Source: Pedobacter ginsengisoli (GTDB lineage: Bacteria; Bacteroidota; Bacteroidia; Sphingobacteriales; Sphingobacteriaceae). Taken from it: a DNA stretch of 64,000 bases. Below are positions 17,424 to 26,428 of this stretch, piece after piece (positions within the stretch are counted from its first letter, which is position 1; every line of letters begins with the position of its first letter). The notes under the pieces are model-generated. The model saw nothing but the letters and a program-made list of their open reading frames with translations. It did not search any database and was not told where the DNA came from. The stretch covers positions 2,477,555-2,541,554 of the forward strand of contig NZ_CP024091.1 of NCBI RefSeq assembly GCF_002736205.1, read 5' to 3'. A program made the translations under genes and the position numbers.

Positions 17424-18044
17424 TTATTCCTTTACTTCTGATATAGAAAAGCTATTACCGCTAAGTCTGTATTGTAATGTTTTTAAACTGCCGTCTTTTT
17501 CGGTGCTGTCCTCTGAATTTACTATAGGATATGTGCGGAGCAGGTCGCCATTCTTAATCACAAACTTATCGTTACCCCCATAAGTCTTTTTTGCCCTGTC
17601 GCTTAAAGCCGGGAAAGTGATCTTATTAAAATTACCATCCGAATATTCAAAAACATTCAGATCATGAACATTCTTTTTGCTCAGTAACTCAATGTAAATC
17701 TCAGGGTTACCATCGTTATCCAAATCCATGTTCCAGGCATCGGTTATAATGCCATTACGTTCATTAGAAAAAGACTTATAGTTGCTTTTAAGCGAATCAG
17801 ACATCAGTATCAGATAACCCCCAACACTATCAACCCCTTTACCCCAGCTAACTACCTCAAAATTAATACCCGGTCTAATATTAATATCCTTATAAAAAAC
17901 AAACTGCCCTTTCTGCTTACCCGCAACAGGTTCACTCTGTTTTACAGCCGTATCTTTTTTAGAAGAATCTGCGCATGACGCTAATAAAAGCAGCCCCCCT
18001 GCTAATAGAAGGGGCTGCTTTATTAAGTATTTCATTAATTTCAT
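17424..18044 (-). CDS. Lipoprotein of unknown function with an Asp-rich repeat-like loop
   Basis: 206 residues. The N-terminus is a lipoprotein signal with lipobox LLASC (Cys near residue 24). A low-complexity linker (about 25-45) leads into a globular part. A loop DLDNDGNPEIYIEL near residue 107 resembles the Ca2+-binding loops of FG-GAP/VCBS-type repeats. An in-frame ATG four codons downstream is an alternative start. It ends one base from the convergent response regulator and lies 43 nt downstream of the GH20 hexosaminidase gene on the same strand, so co-transcription is possible. No enzyme motif was recognised. Confidence 0.7.
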   Translation of the reverse strand: MKLMKYLIKQPLLLAGGLLLLASCADSSKKDTAVKQSEPVAGKQKGQFVFYKDINIRPGINFEVVSWGKGVDSVGGYLILMSDSLKSNYKSFSNERNGIITDAWNMDLDNDGNPEIYIELLSKKNVHDLNVFEYSDGNFNKITFPALSDRAKKTYGGNDKFVIKNGDLLRTYPIVNSEDSTEKDGSLKTLQYRLSGNSFSISEVKE

Positions 18045-18087
18045 CGTTTACCTTTTAACGTAAATACAGTTTATACAATGCAAACTA

Positions 18088-19995
18088 CTATTTAGTTTTT
18101 ACATCTGGAGCACCATTGTTTAAAATTGTCTCAGTAACAACGCTGCGTTTACCACTAGGAGCAATTACAATAGTTTTTAAAACACGTTTTTCGCCTTTAG
18201 GAACAAGCACCTTAAGAGGGCTCGTAACCTGGTTAGCAGTTTCAGACGGACGTGTAAGATCTAAAGTATAAAACACTTTTGAACCAGGAATTGGCGCTTT
18301 TAAGTCAAGGCTAAAATCTTCGCCATTTAATACTTTCTCATTAGATAATCCAAGCGGTGTTGGTACCCAATAGTTAGTATTTGTTTTATCTATACGGGCC
18401 AAATGTACAGGAAGACGCTCTTCAGAGAAATTTTTAAAATCCTTACGATCAAGTTTAGTCCAGGCAATTTCCGCTAACGAGAATATCCTTGGTAAAATCA
18501 TATACTCAACTTTTTCAGGAGTTTCTATATATTCAGTCCACAAGTTTGCCTGCACACCTGCAATATGTTTTTGCTGATCTGGGGTCAATTCTTTTGGCAT
18601 TGGGTCGTAAGCATAAGCTAAAGAATATGGTGCCAAACCACCAATATTGGTAGGCTCATCAACCGAATTAGATTGTTTATGGTCAAAATAAAGCCCAATT
18701 GGACCACCAGGAGTCATAATCACATCATGGTTTTGTTTTGCAGCAGCAATACCACCTTCGGTACCTCTCCACGACATAACAGTAGCATTAGGAGCTAAAC
18801 CACCTTCCAAAATCTCGTCCCATCCAATAATAGAACGGCCTTTTGCATTAATATACTTTTCCATTCTCTGGATAAAATAGCTTTGCAGCTCGTGCTCATC
18901 CTTTAACCCAAGCTTTTTAATCAGGCTCTGGCAAAACTCACTTTCTTTCCAGTATTCTTTAGGGCTCTCATCGCCACCAATATGGATATACTTAGACGGG
19001 AAAATTGCAATTACCTCATCAATTACGTTTTCTAAAAATTTAAACGTATTGTCGCTAGGTACAAAAACATCATCAAATACACCCCATTGTTGCTGTACTT
19101 GTTTACCTTTTCTAGAACCAGACCAAGGTGTTTTTGCATCAACAAAAGTATCTCTGTCAGGGAAACAGCTCAGCTCAGGGTAAGCTGCAATAGCTGCCGA
19201 AGCATGACCCGGCATTTCAATTTCCGGAATTACATTAATATACCTGGCTGCAGCATAGGCAACAACTTCTTTAGCCTCTTGCTGAGTATAAAAGCCTTTG
19301 TACTCTTTGTTATCAGTCCCTACACCAGGGTGGTGGCCAATAATGGTACCGCTTCTGGTTGCACCAACAGTAGTTAATTTAGGGTATTTTTTAATCTCAA
19401 TTCTCCATCCCTGATCTTCAGTTAAGTGCCAGTGAAAATTGTTCAATTTATATTGAGACATCAAGTCGATATACTTTTTAATAAAAGCTACCGGGAACAT
19501 ATGACGGCCAACATCAAGGTGCATACCTCTGTATTTAAAACGCGGATAATCGTTAATTTCAGCTGCGCTTATAGTTACCTCATTGTTTTTCTTTTCAGGC
19601 ATCAACTGAATCATAGATTGAACAGCATAGAACAATCCTGCATCCTTACCCGTTACGGTGATTTTTTTATCAGTAATATCAATAGTATAACCTTCTGCAG
19701 GTAATTTATCAGCCCCTGCCGATGTCAATACAATTGCTCTTTCGTTAGCTTTTAAAGCTTTTGTTTCCCTTAGTGCAAATCCTGCTTTAGTAGTAATAGA
19801 TGCATTTAGCAAATCTGCCATCTTCGCATTGGCTGCATCGGCAGACATCAATACAACTGTTTTATCCAGTTTAAAGGCCCCACTTTTCTTTTTTACTGAA
19901 ACAGGTGCAGGAATAATGCCCATATTGGCATCCGTTTGTGCAAAAGCACTCACAGACATAAATGCCACAAGAGCAACTGATAATAATTTTTTCAT
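18088..19995 (-). CDS. GH20 beta-N-acetylhexosaminidase
   Basis: 635 residues with a signal peptide (about 1-19, AFMSVSAFAQ). The order is an N-terminal GH20b domain (about 25-150), then the catalytic TIM barrel with RYKGMHLDVGRH-like start (here FKYRGMHLDVGRHMFP) and the Asp-Glu catalytic pair Asp342-Glu343 in YIHIGGDESPK. In this family the Asp orients the substrate N-acetyl group and the Glu is the acid. A small C-terminal domain follows (about 530-635), probably a beta-rich accessory domain. It should release terminal GlcNAc or GalNAc from glycans or chitooligosaccharides in the periplasm or outside. It is upstream of the lipoprotein gene. Another GH20 gene lies at the right edge of the window but is not closely similar by eye. 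Confidence 0.93.
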   Translation of the reverse strand: MKKLLSVALVAFMSVSAFAQTDANMGIIPAPVSVKKKSGAFKLDKTVVLMSADAANAKMADLLNASITTKAGFALRETKALKANERAIVLTSAGADKLPAEGYTIDITDKKITVTGKDAGLFYAVQSMIQLMPEKKNNEVTISAAEINDYPRFKYRGMHLDVGRHMFPVAFIKKYIDLMSQYKLNNFHWHLTEDQGWRIEIKKYPKLTTVGATRSGTIIGHHPGVGTDNKEYKGFYTQQEAKEVVAYAAARYINVIPEIEMPGHASAAIAAYPELSCFPDRDTFVDAKTPWSGSRKGKQVQQQWGVFDDVFVPSDNTFKFLENVIDEVIAIFPSKYIHIGGDESPKEYWKESEFCQSLIKKLGLKDEHELQSYFIQRMEKYINAKGRSIIGWDEILEGGLAPNATVMSWRGTEGGIAAAKQNHDVIMTPGGPIGLYFDHKQSNSVDEPTNIGGLAPYSLAYAYDPMPKELTPDQQKHIAGVQANLWTEYIETPEKVEYMILPRIFSLAEIAWTKLDRKDFKNFSEERLPVHLARIDKTNTNYWVPTPLGLSNEKVLNGEDFSLDLKAPIPGSKVFYTLDLTRPSETANQVTSPLKVLVPKGEKRVLKTIVIAPSGKRSVVTETILNNGAPDVKTK

Positions 19996-20060
19996 GTGTT
20001 AGGTTAAATAATTTATTTAAATCAAGTCCCAAGATAAAAAATTATTAAAAAAGACAGGCA

Positions 20061-20089
20061 AAAAAAAGGCAGAATCACATGATTCTGCC
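20061..20089 (-). terminator. trxB terminator
   Basis: On the minus strand a 10-bp perfect stem (GGCAGAATCA with TGATTCTGCC, 20068-20089) is followed by a run of seven U (20061-20067). It lies just after the trxB stop. Confidence 0.85.
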
Positions 20090-20111
20090 CATTTTCTTAT
20101 CAATATATCAA

Positions 20112-21074
20112 TTATATTACTTCTTTTACCTCATGTTCTTTAGCAGCAAGATAACGCTCTGCATCTAAAGCAGCCATACAACCTGAACCGGCAGCAGTAA
20201 TTGCCTGGCGATAGTAATGATCCTGAACATCTCCACTGGCAAAAACACCTTCAATATTAGTTTTTGAAGTTCCAGGGATAGTTTTTAAATAACCGGTTTC
20301 ATCCATATCCAACCATCCTTTAAAAATATCGGTATTTGGTTTATGGCCAATAGCCACAAAGAAACCTTCAACAGGTAAATCAGTTTCTGCACCTGTTTGG
20401 TTGTTTGTTATTCTTACAGCCGTAACGTTTTTACCATTACCCAGAATTTCTTTAGTTTCAGAGTTATAGATCACTTCAATATTCGGAGTATTTAAAACCC
20501 TGTGCACCATAGCTTTCGAAGCCCTGAACTCATCTCTGCGTACAATCATATAAACTTTTTTACAAAGTTTAGCCAGGTAAGTCGCTTCCTCAGCAGCAGT
20601 ATCGCCGGCACCAACAATAGCTACGTCCTGTCCTTTAAAGAAAAAGCCATCGCATACCGCACATGCCGATACACCAAAACCATTATATTGTTGTTCACTA
20701 GGTAAACCAAGCCATTTAGCTGTAGCACCAGTCGAAATAATTACAGTATCAGCTGTGATGGTTTTAATCTCATCAACAACTACTTTATGCGGCAGCGATG
20801 AAAAGTCTACAGAACTCACATATCCAAAACGGATATCAGTTCCAAAACGTTCAGCCTGCTTACGGAAATCTTCCATCATCTCAGGTCCCATTATACCACT
20901 CGGATAACCCGGGAAATTATCAACATCGGTAGTTTGTGTTAACTGACCACCAGGTTCCATACCGGTATACATAACCGGCTTAAGATCAGCACGGGCTGCA
21001 TAAATTGCAGCAGTATATCCTGCCGGACCTGAACCTATAATTAAACATTGAACGTGTTCTATTTCTTCTGACAT
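20112..21074 (-). CDS. trxB: Thioredoxin-disulfide reductase
   Basis: 320 residues starting at MSEEIEHVQC; an in-frame ATG at 21101 is upstream of the expected transcript start and is rejected. The FAD-binding motif is IIGSGPAGYTAAIYAARA, the redox pair is Cys138/Cys141 in ACAVCDG, the NADPH motif is VGAGDTAAEEATYL, and the C-terminal FAD motif is GVFASGDVQD. All match low-molecular-weight TrxB. It transfers electrons from NADPH to thioredoxin in the cytoplasm. The gene is monocistronic, with its own promoter (21099-21130) and terminator (20061-20089). The CAVC redox motif is a common variant of CATC. Confidence 0.96.
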   Translation of the reverse strand: MSEEIEHVQCLIIGSGPAGYTAAIYAARADLKPVMYTGMEPGGQLTQTTDVDNFPGYPSGIMGPEMMEDFRKQAERFGTDIRFGYVSSVDFSSLPHKVVVDEIKTITADTVIISTGATAKWLGLPSEQQYNGFGVSACAVCDGFFFKGQDVAIVGAGDTAAEEATYLAKLCKKVYMIVRRDEFRASKAMVHRVLNTPNIEVIYNSETKEILGNGKNVTAVRITNNQTGAETDLPVEGFFVAIGHKPNTDIFKGWLDMDETGYLKTIPGTSKTNIEGVFASGDVQDHYYRQAITAAGSGCMAALDAERYLAAKEHEVKEVI

Positions 21075-21098
21075 ATATGTTTCTTTCTTATTAAAGTA

Positions 21099-21130
21099 CA
21101 AAATTACGCTTTATCCCGCTATCCGTCAAA
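21099..21130 (-). promoter_or_regulatory. trxB promoter
   Basis: Minus strand: TTTG (21127-21130), 20 nt, TAATTTTG (21099-21106). The start site would fall near 21092, which sets the trxB start codon at 21074. Confidence 0.7.
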
Positions 21131-21140
21131 CGTTAGTACC

Positions 21141-21160
21141 TCACAATGCCAACATTGTGA
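21141..21160. promoter_or_regulatory. 8-bp inverted repeat upstream of the trxB promoter
   Basis: TCACAATG and CATTGTGA are separated by CCAA. The repeat lies 10 nt upstream of the trxB -33 box and about 20 nt after the end of the carboxyltransferase gene. There is no U-tract, so it is a better operator candidate than a terminator. Confidence 0.4.
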
Positions 21161-21180
21161 TTTCTAAATTATAATTCACC

Positions 21181-22809
21181 TCAGGTCTGTATTACACCTA
21201 CGTTAAACTGCTTTTTAACAGGCGATTGGTTCGCGGCCTCTATCCCCATAGAAATTACTTTCCTTGTGTCGGCCGGGTCTATAACCCCATCAACCCATAA
21301 TCTTGCCGCAGCATAATAAGGAGTAGTCTGACTATCATATCTATCGGTAATTTCTTTTAATAATTCCCCTTCGTTTTCCTCTGTAATTGTTTCTCCCTTA
21401 GCCTTTAGTGATGCTTCCTGAATCTGCAGCAATACTTTTGCAGCCTGTGCGCCACCCATTACCGCTATCTTGGCACTTGGCCAGGCATAAATTAAACGCG
21501 GGTCGTATGCCTTGCCACACATCGCATAATTACCTGCACCATAAGAGTTGCCCACCACTATAGTAAACTTAGGTACAACAGAGTTTGCCACAGCATTTAC
21601 CATTTTTGCACCATCTTTAATGATGCCGCCTTGTTCAGATCTGCTGCCTACCATAAAACCGGTAACATCCTGCAAAAACACCAGAGGGATTTTCTTCTGA
21701 TTACAGTTCATGATAAAACGTGTTGCCTTATCAGCACTATCAGAATAAATTACCCCGCCAAACTGCATCTCTCCTTTTTTGGATTTCACAACTTTACGCT
21801 GATTGGCCACTATACCAACTGCCCAGCCATCAATGCGACCCAAACCACAAATAACACTCTGCCCATATAGTTGTTTATATTCTTCAAATTCAGAATTATC
21901 CACCAAACGGTGAATTATTTCGAGCATATCGTAAGGCTTTTCTCGGTTTTCTGGCAATATCCCGTAAATTTCTTCGGCATTTAGCTTAGGCAGAGCAGGC
22001 TTAACCCTGTCAAAACCAGCAACCTGAGGCGCGCCCAACATGCTCATAATGTTACGGATACTATCCAGACAAGCCTGATCATTAGGATGTTTATAATCGG
22101 TAACACCCGATATTTCGCAGTGAGTAGTAGCTCCACCCAGTGTTTCATTATTTACATCTTCGCCAATTGCCGATTTAACAAGATAAGACCCTGCTAAAAA
22201 CACAGAACCTGTACCATCAACAATCATTGCTTCATCGCTCATAATTGGCAAATAGGCACCCCCTGCTACGCAGGAACCCATAATTGCAGCAATTTGTACA
22301 ATTCCCTCGGCCGACATCATCGCGTTGTTTCTGAATATCCGGCCAAAATGCTCCTTATCCGGAAAAATCTCATCCTGCATAGGTAGATATACCCCTGCAC
22401 TATCAACCAAATATATCACAGGCAAGCGATTTTCCATTGCAATTTCCTGTGCCCTTAAATTTTTCTTGGCAGTCATAGGAAACCAGGCACCCGCTTTTAC
22501 AGTTGCATCATTCGCTACAATCATGCATTGCCTGCCTGATACGTAACCTATACCACAAATTACACCTGCCGACGGGCAGCCGCCATGCTCTGTATACATT
22601 TCATCGGCAGCAAAGGCACCAATCTCCAAAAGCTGGCTTTCTTTATCTATCAGGTAAGAGATCCGCTCTCTTGCCAATAGCTTACCCTTGTCTTTTTGTT
22701 TAGCTGCATTCTTGTCTCCCCCACCTTTATATATCTTTTTAAGACGTGTTTTTAAATCATAAACCGACTGCTTATTAACGTCTTCATTCTTATTGAATTC
22801 TATGTTCAT
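21181..22809 (-). CDS. Acyl-CoA carboxylase carboxyltransferase subunit (methylcrotonyl/propionyl-CoA type)
   Basis: 542 residues of the carboxyl transferase fold, which moves CO2 from biotin to an acyl-CoA. The oxyanion-hole glycine pairs are recognisable in the N-half (GGCPSAGVICGIGYV, MGSCVAGGAYLP) and C-half (QDVTGFMVGSRSEQGG, GNSYGAGNYAMCGKAYDPR). The segment LVDSAGVYLP then EIFPDKEHFGRIF is close to what is known from methylcrotonyl-CoA carboxylase beta subunits, so leucine catabolism is a plausible pathway. Substrate is not certain. No biotin-carrying alpha subunit is in the window, so that partner must be encoded elsewhere. Confidence 0.88.
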   Translation of the reverse strand: MNIEFNKNEDVNKQSVYDLKTRLKKIYKGGGDKNAAKQKDKGKLLARERISYLIDKESQLLEIGAFAADEMYTEHGGCPSAGVICGIGYVSGRQCMIVANDATVKAGAWFPMTAKKNLRAQEIAMENRLPVIYLVDSAGVYLPMQDEIFPDKEHFGRIFRNNAMMSAEGIVQIAAIMGSCVAGGAYLPIMSDEAMIVDGTGSVFLAGSYLVKSAIGEDVNNETLGGATTHCEISGVTDYKHPNDQACLDSIRNIMSMLGAPQVAGFDRVKPALPKLNAEEIYGILPENREKPYDMLEIIHRLVDNSEFEEYKQLYGQSVICGLGRIDGWAVGIVANQRKVVKSKKGEMQFGGVIYSDSADKATRFIMNCNQKKIPLVFLQDVTGFMVGSRSEQGGIIKDGAKMVNAVANSVVPKFTIVVGNSYGAGNYAMCGKAYDPRLIYAWPSAKIAVMGGAQAAKVLLQIQEASLKAKGETITEENEGELLKEITDRYDSQTTPYYAAARLWVDGVIDPADTRKVISMGIEAANQSPVKKQFNVGVIQT

Positions 22810-23028
22810 ACAGGCAAGTTAAATCTTTATTTTTAGGAGAACAAAAGTCCAATTCGGGCTTTGGTATAATGCGGTATTAAAATGTTTTGCTATGGTTAAA
22901 TTATTTCCGTTTTTATTTATAGATCATTCCACCCCCTATTACCAGTTGGTGAAGACGCATCAACATAGAAATCCGACAAAAACAATATTATTAGCTACCT
23001 CAGCAGACCTTACGTAAAAAACAATTAA

Positions 23029-24285
23029 TTATTTACCAGCCTCATACTTTTTAAACACAGAAGTTGCAGTATGGCCACCGAAACCAAATGTGTTATTCAG
23101 CACATAATTTACCGGCTGATGAATAGACTTGCCCAATACAATATTTAAGCCTTGTGGAATTTCAGGATCCAGATTTTGAGTATTGATAGTTCCCGGAATA
23201 ATTCCATCACGGATAGCAAGTATACTAATTACACTTTCTATAGCACCGGCACCGCCAAGCAAATGACCCGTCATAGATTTGGTTGCACTAATTTTAACAG
23301 GCAAATCACCAAATATCTTTTTAATTCCGGCCAATTCACCAGAATCTCCTAAGCCGGTTGAAGTTGCGTGAGCATTGATATAATCAATTTTATCAGGAGT
23401 AATTCCTGCATCAGCAAGCGCTTTAGAAATACCTAACGATGCGCCCAAACCATCTGGCGGAGTACCTGTAAGGTGATAAGCATCGGCAGCCATACCGCCA
23501 CCAACAATTTCAGCATAAATATGTGCACCTCTTTTTTGAGCATGCTCCAGTTCTTCTAAAATCAAAGCACCGGCACCCTCTCCTATAACAAAGCCATCCC
23601 TATCCACATCAAACGGACGGGAAGCAGTTGCAGGATCATCGTTTCTTTTTGATAAAGCGTGTGCAGAGTTAAACCCTCCAACAGAAGATTCGGTAATACC
23701 GGCTTCAGAGCCACCAGCTACCATAACCATTGCCTTACCCAAACGGATCGTATCAAAAGCGCTGATAATTGCTGTGTTAGAAGATGCGCAGGCCGAAACA
23801 GTAGCATAATTAGGCCCATGAAGTTTATGACGAATAGAAATTACCCCTGCGGCGATATCTACAATCATTTTCGGAATAAAATAAGGGCTAAATCTTGGCG
23901 TACCATCACCAAGGTGATATTCTTTCAATTGTTCCTCAAAAGTACCGATACCACCATTTCCAGATGCCCAGATCACCCCTACTTCATAGCGTTCATTCTC
24001 AGGCATTGCTGTAAAATCTAATCCAGAATCTTTAATAGCCTGATCGCTGGCTGCAATTGCATACTGAGTATACAAATCATATTTCTTAATTTCCTTTTTT
24101 TCAATATATGCTTCAGCATCAAAGTTTTTCACTTCAGCAGCAAAATTGGTTTTGAATTTTGAAGTATCGAATTTTGTAATTTTAGCAGCGCCACTTTTTC
24201 CGGCTACTATATTGTCCCAAAATTCTTTTACTGTATTTCCCACTGGGGTTACAGCACCCAAACCCGTTACTACTACTCTTTTCAT
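23029..24285 (-). CDS. fabF: Beta-ketoacyl-ACP synthase II
   Basis: 418 residues from the ATG at 24283-24285 (MKRVVVTGLGAVTPVG); the open frame extends 34 codons further but the promoter-like element at 24342 falls inside that extension. This is a condensing enzyme that elongates fatty acyl-ACP with malonyl-ACP. Catalytic Cys166 is in TVSACASS, and the two histidines are in INAHATSTGLGD (near 305) and NNTFGFGGHTAT (near 340). Length and motifs are normal for FabF. It stands without acpP or rnc next to it; upstream on the same strand is the MutS-like gene. It is possibly a second fabF copy in the genome (inference). Confidence 0.94.
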   Translation of the reverse strand: MKRVVVTGLGAVTPVGNTVKEFWDNIVAGKSGAAKITKFDTSKFKTNFAAEVKNFDAEAYIEKKEIKKYDLYTQYAIAASDQAIKDSGLDFTAMPENERYEVGVIWASGNGGIGTFEEQLKEYHLGDGTPRFSPYFIPKMIVDIAAGVISIRHKLHGPNYATVSACASSNTAIISAFDTIRLGKAMVMVAGGSEAGITESSVGGFNSAHALSKRNDDPATASRPFDVDRDGFVIGEGAGALILEELEHAQKRGAHIYAEIVGGGMAADAYHLTGTPPDGLGASLGISKALADAGITPDKIDYINAHATSTGLGDSGELAGIKKIFGDLPVKISATKSMTGHLLGGAGAIESVISILAIRDGIIPGTINTQNLDPEIPQGLNIVLGKSIHQPVNYVLNNTFGFGGHTATSVFKKYEAGK

Positions 24286-24341
24286 ATTATTCTTTTTTAT
24301 TTTTAGCGGTGCAGAGGCAATAGCCACTTCACACTTATCTG

Positions 24342-24349
24342 CAAAATTA
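24342..24349 (-). promoter_or_regulatory. -7 element for fabF
   Basis: Minus strand TAATTTTG, exact to the consensus. It lies 57 nt ahead of the chosen start and downstream of the MutS-like gene's stop. The -33 box is poor (TTAT). Confidence 0.45.
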
Positions 24350-24383
24350 CCATAAATACTTAAATCTGATAAGCATTTATTTA

Positions 24384-25721
24384 TCACAATACATTGTTGC
24401 CGTTCAATATTTCCATTATCCCCTCATTTTCAATTATCCACATGCCCATACGTTCATCAGTAATGCCGGCTTTTAACTGATGGGTAAACACCGGTTTTCC
24501 TTCTATTATTTTGGTTTCCAAAAACCGGAAATTGATATTATTATTTTCATTAAGCTCTTTTGCCACCTCAACAATATGTGTTGAAATAATAAAAAAGCTC
24601 TTTCTGATCTTACTAAATGCCGTTATAATTGAAAGCGAAGCATCATAAGCATCCTTTACATTCGTTCCCCTAAACAGCTCATCAAATATAACCACCATAT
24701 TTTTAGATGCGGTTACTTTTTGCGCAACCTCTTTTACCCTTAATACCTCATTGTAAAAGTGACTATAGCCCTGATTTAAATTATCTGACAGATTTATAGT
24801 TGTAATAAGGCCATCAAAAACACTGGTTTCCATACTTTTAGCGGGCACAGGAAACCCTAAATGTGCCAGATATATTGCTATTGCGATAGATTTAAGCAAG
24901 GTCGATTTCCCCGCCATATTTACCCCGGTAATGAAACAGACATTTTTATCAGTGTTGAAATCAATGTCGTTTGCTATAGGCTCTTTAACAAAAAGATGAA
25001 AGACACCCTTAATTACAATTGATTTGTTTGCTGAAGCATTAAACACAGGAAACGACAAATTGTAAGTCCTTGCAGATTTTGCAACAGATAAAAAGGCATC
25101 CAAAGAATAACAAAATTCCAGTAGCTCCTTAAATTCTGTGGCTTCTGAATTTCTGATTATAAAATCATATTTCTCTAAATCAAAAAGTTTGAAAGTAGCA
25201 GGTCTTAATTGATTATGATGTTTAACAGCAGGTTGTCGCTCTATTATTCCATTAACCTTAATATTTAGTTTCTTTAAAAATTCCGGCGCATTATCCAGAT
25301 CAAGTTCAAAGCAAAAATCAAATAGTAAATGAATCAGTTTTAATACTTCCTGTGCCCCGCGTTGCTTTAAATATTGCTGTTGATTATTCTTAAAGAAGAA
25401 CTTTGAAGTAGCCCCTATAATATCTAAACCTACCGGTTGATCTGGCTTATCATTTTGCCTCAAATAAAACTCAACGAAATCAAGAGATTCTTTATTAAAT
25501 GCTATCGCCTTGTTAAACTTTAGCAGATATTGAATGAGATCTTTTCTTTCTTCAATAATCTGAATATCAGATTGAGGGTAATTAAAAAAGCTCCTTAACT
25601 GCTCTTTCCCTCCTATTGTTGAGGTAAAATCAAAAAAAGAGAAAATGCACCTTCCACTTGCCGCACTTTCAAATATCTCCAAATCACTTAAAGTCTGACT
25701 GTCTATATCAAATGGAATCAT
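24384..25721 (-). CDS. Short MutS-family ATPase (core and ATPase domains only)
   Basis: 445 residues, half the length of true MutS. The C-terminal ATPase domain (about 240-440) has Walker A GVNMAGKST, a MutS-type segment NLNQGYSHFYNEVLRVKEVA, Walker B VVIFDELFRGTN and the switch histidine in FFIISTHIVEVA. The N-terminal half is helical like the MutS core and lever domains. There is no mismatch-recognition domain with the Phe-x-Glu motif and no Smr domain as in MutS2. Proteins of this size are widespread in Bacteroidota and have no settled role; DNA-structure binding or recombination control is a guess. The stop is 99 nt before the fabF start. Confidence 0.85.
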   Translation of the reverse strand: MIPFDIDSQTLSDLEIFESAASGRCIFSFFDFTSTIGGKEQLRSFFNYPQSDIQIIEERKDLIQYLLKFNKAIAFNKESLDFVEFYLRQNDKPDQPVGLDIIGATSKFFFKNNQQQYLKQRGAQEVLKLIHLLFDFCFELDLDNAPEFLKKLNIKVNGIIERQPAVKHHNQLRPATFKLFDLEKYDFIIRNSEATEFKELLEFCYSLDAFLSVAKSARTYNLSFPVFNASANKSIVIKGVFHLFVKEPIANDIDFNTDKNVCFITGVNMAGKSTLLKSIAIAIYLAHLGFPVPAKSMETSVFDGLITTINLSDNLNQGYSHFYNEVLRVKEVAQKVTASKNMVVIFDELFRGTNVKDAYDASLSIITAFSKIRKSFFIISTHIVEVAKELNENNNINFRFLETKIIEGKPVFTHQLKAGITDERMGMWIIENEGIMEILNGNNVL

Positions 25722-26023
25722 CTAAAAATATATTGATTTTTCATCAATAAACTTACAATAATTTATCTGTTGATCATTTATCCTTCCGGCAACTAGACGA
25801 AGCACAACCAAACCAGAAGCAGACACAGGCTACACTACACATTAATAGAGAAATTCTGTAAATAGACTCCTTGTCTCTTCAAAATTCTGAAAATTAACTC
25901 AAAATACTACATTTGATTACAAAAATAAATTATTAAGAAATATTTGGTTCTTTAACTTTATCTATATAGATTAGTCAAAACAAAAAAGATATGTAAAAGC
26001 TAAATATTATATTTTTGCCAAAT

Positions 26024-26040
26024 CTTCAAAATATTTGAAG
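26024..26040. repeat. Inverted repeat, 7-bp arms
   Basis: CTTCAAA and TTTGAAG with a 3-nt centre. It is AT-rich and not followed by a U-tract. It marks the left end of the structured stretch. Confidence 0.5.
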
Positions 26041-26061
26041 CATTTAGCACTTAAGAACTTT

Positions 26062-26176
26062 GTCCAACAAAAACTGGTAATTTTAAACCGACAAAGGAAT
26101 AAGTGAAAGGTGCTCACGTGTAAGAGCGTGGGCTCGCTTATTTCGTCGGTGTGGGTATACCAGTACCTTGTTGGAC
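26062..26176. repeat. 115-nt compound hairpin, possible structured RNA or cruciform element
   Basis: The two ends pair step by step towards a central loop: GTCCAACAA (26062-26070) with 26168-26176; ACTGGTA (26073-26079) with 26158-26164; CCGAC (26088-26092) with 26145-26149; AATAAG (26098-26103) with 26137-26142; GCTCACG (26112-26118) with 26127-26133, including one G-U pair. This is 34 base pairs in five nested stems around an 8-nt loop, far beyond chance. It matches no riboswitch or ncRNA family that I recognise. Either strand could be the functional one. Confidence 0.6.
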
Positions 26177-26228
26177 GGATGTAGTGAGTACCGCGCTTTT
26201 CGCGTAAATAAAATATAAAAAACCCAAC

Positions 26229-26283
26229 TACCTCCATCAAAGTTCCATATAATATCAGCCATGATTATTAAAATATGGAGGTA
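26229..26283. repeat. Inverted repeat, 9-bp perfect arms
   Basis: TACCTCCAT (26229-26237) and ATGGAGGTA (26275-26283) separated by 37 bp. A small hairpin CGCG-CTTTT-CGCG lies just before it at 26192-26204. No gene is nearby on either strand that would explain it as a terminator. Confidence 0.5.
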
Positions 26284-26397
26284 CTCATAACAATTCTTTA
26301 CGCACTAATCCTTTGCCCGCCAGACTGAGCAAGCTTACGGCTTTCTTATAGCTTGGTATGACCTGCGTCGACACAGCGAGCAGACAACTTCGAGGCT

Positions 26398-26428
26398 GCT
26401 TCGGAAAAAAGCACCTGTTTTCCGAAGC
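26398..26428. repeat. Inverted repeat, 11-bp perfect arms
   Basis: GCTTCGGAAAA (26398-26408) and TTTTCCGAAGC (26418-26428) around a 9-nt loop. It looks like a terminator stem but has no U-tract outside, and no gene ends here. Confidence 0.55.

Noticed and set aside
20041..20110. Possible small RNA or attachment site at the trxB end
   Set aside because: The stem with seven following U on the minus strand is a normal terminator.
24286..24387. Longer N-terminus for FabF
   Set aside because: The family starts at MKRVVVTGLG, and an exact -7 box lies within the supposed extension.
26007..26240. 77-codon open frame on the minus strand
   Set aside because: It runs straight through both arms of the 115-nt hairpin and has no domain or start context; the RNA or DNA structure explains the sequence better.
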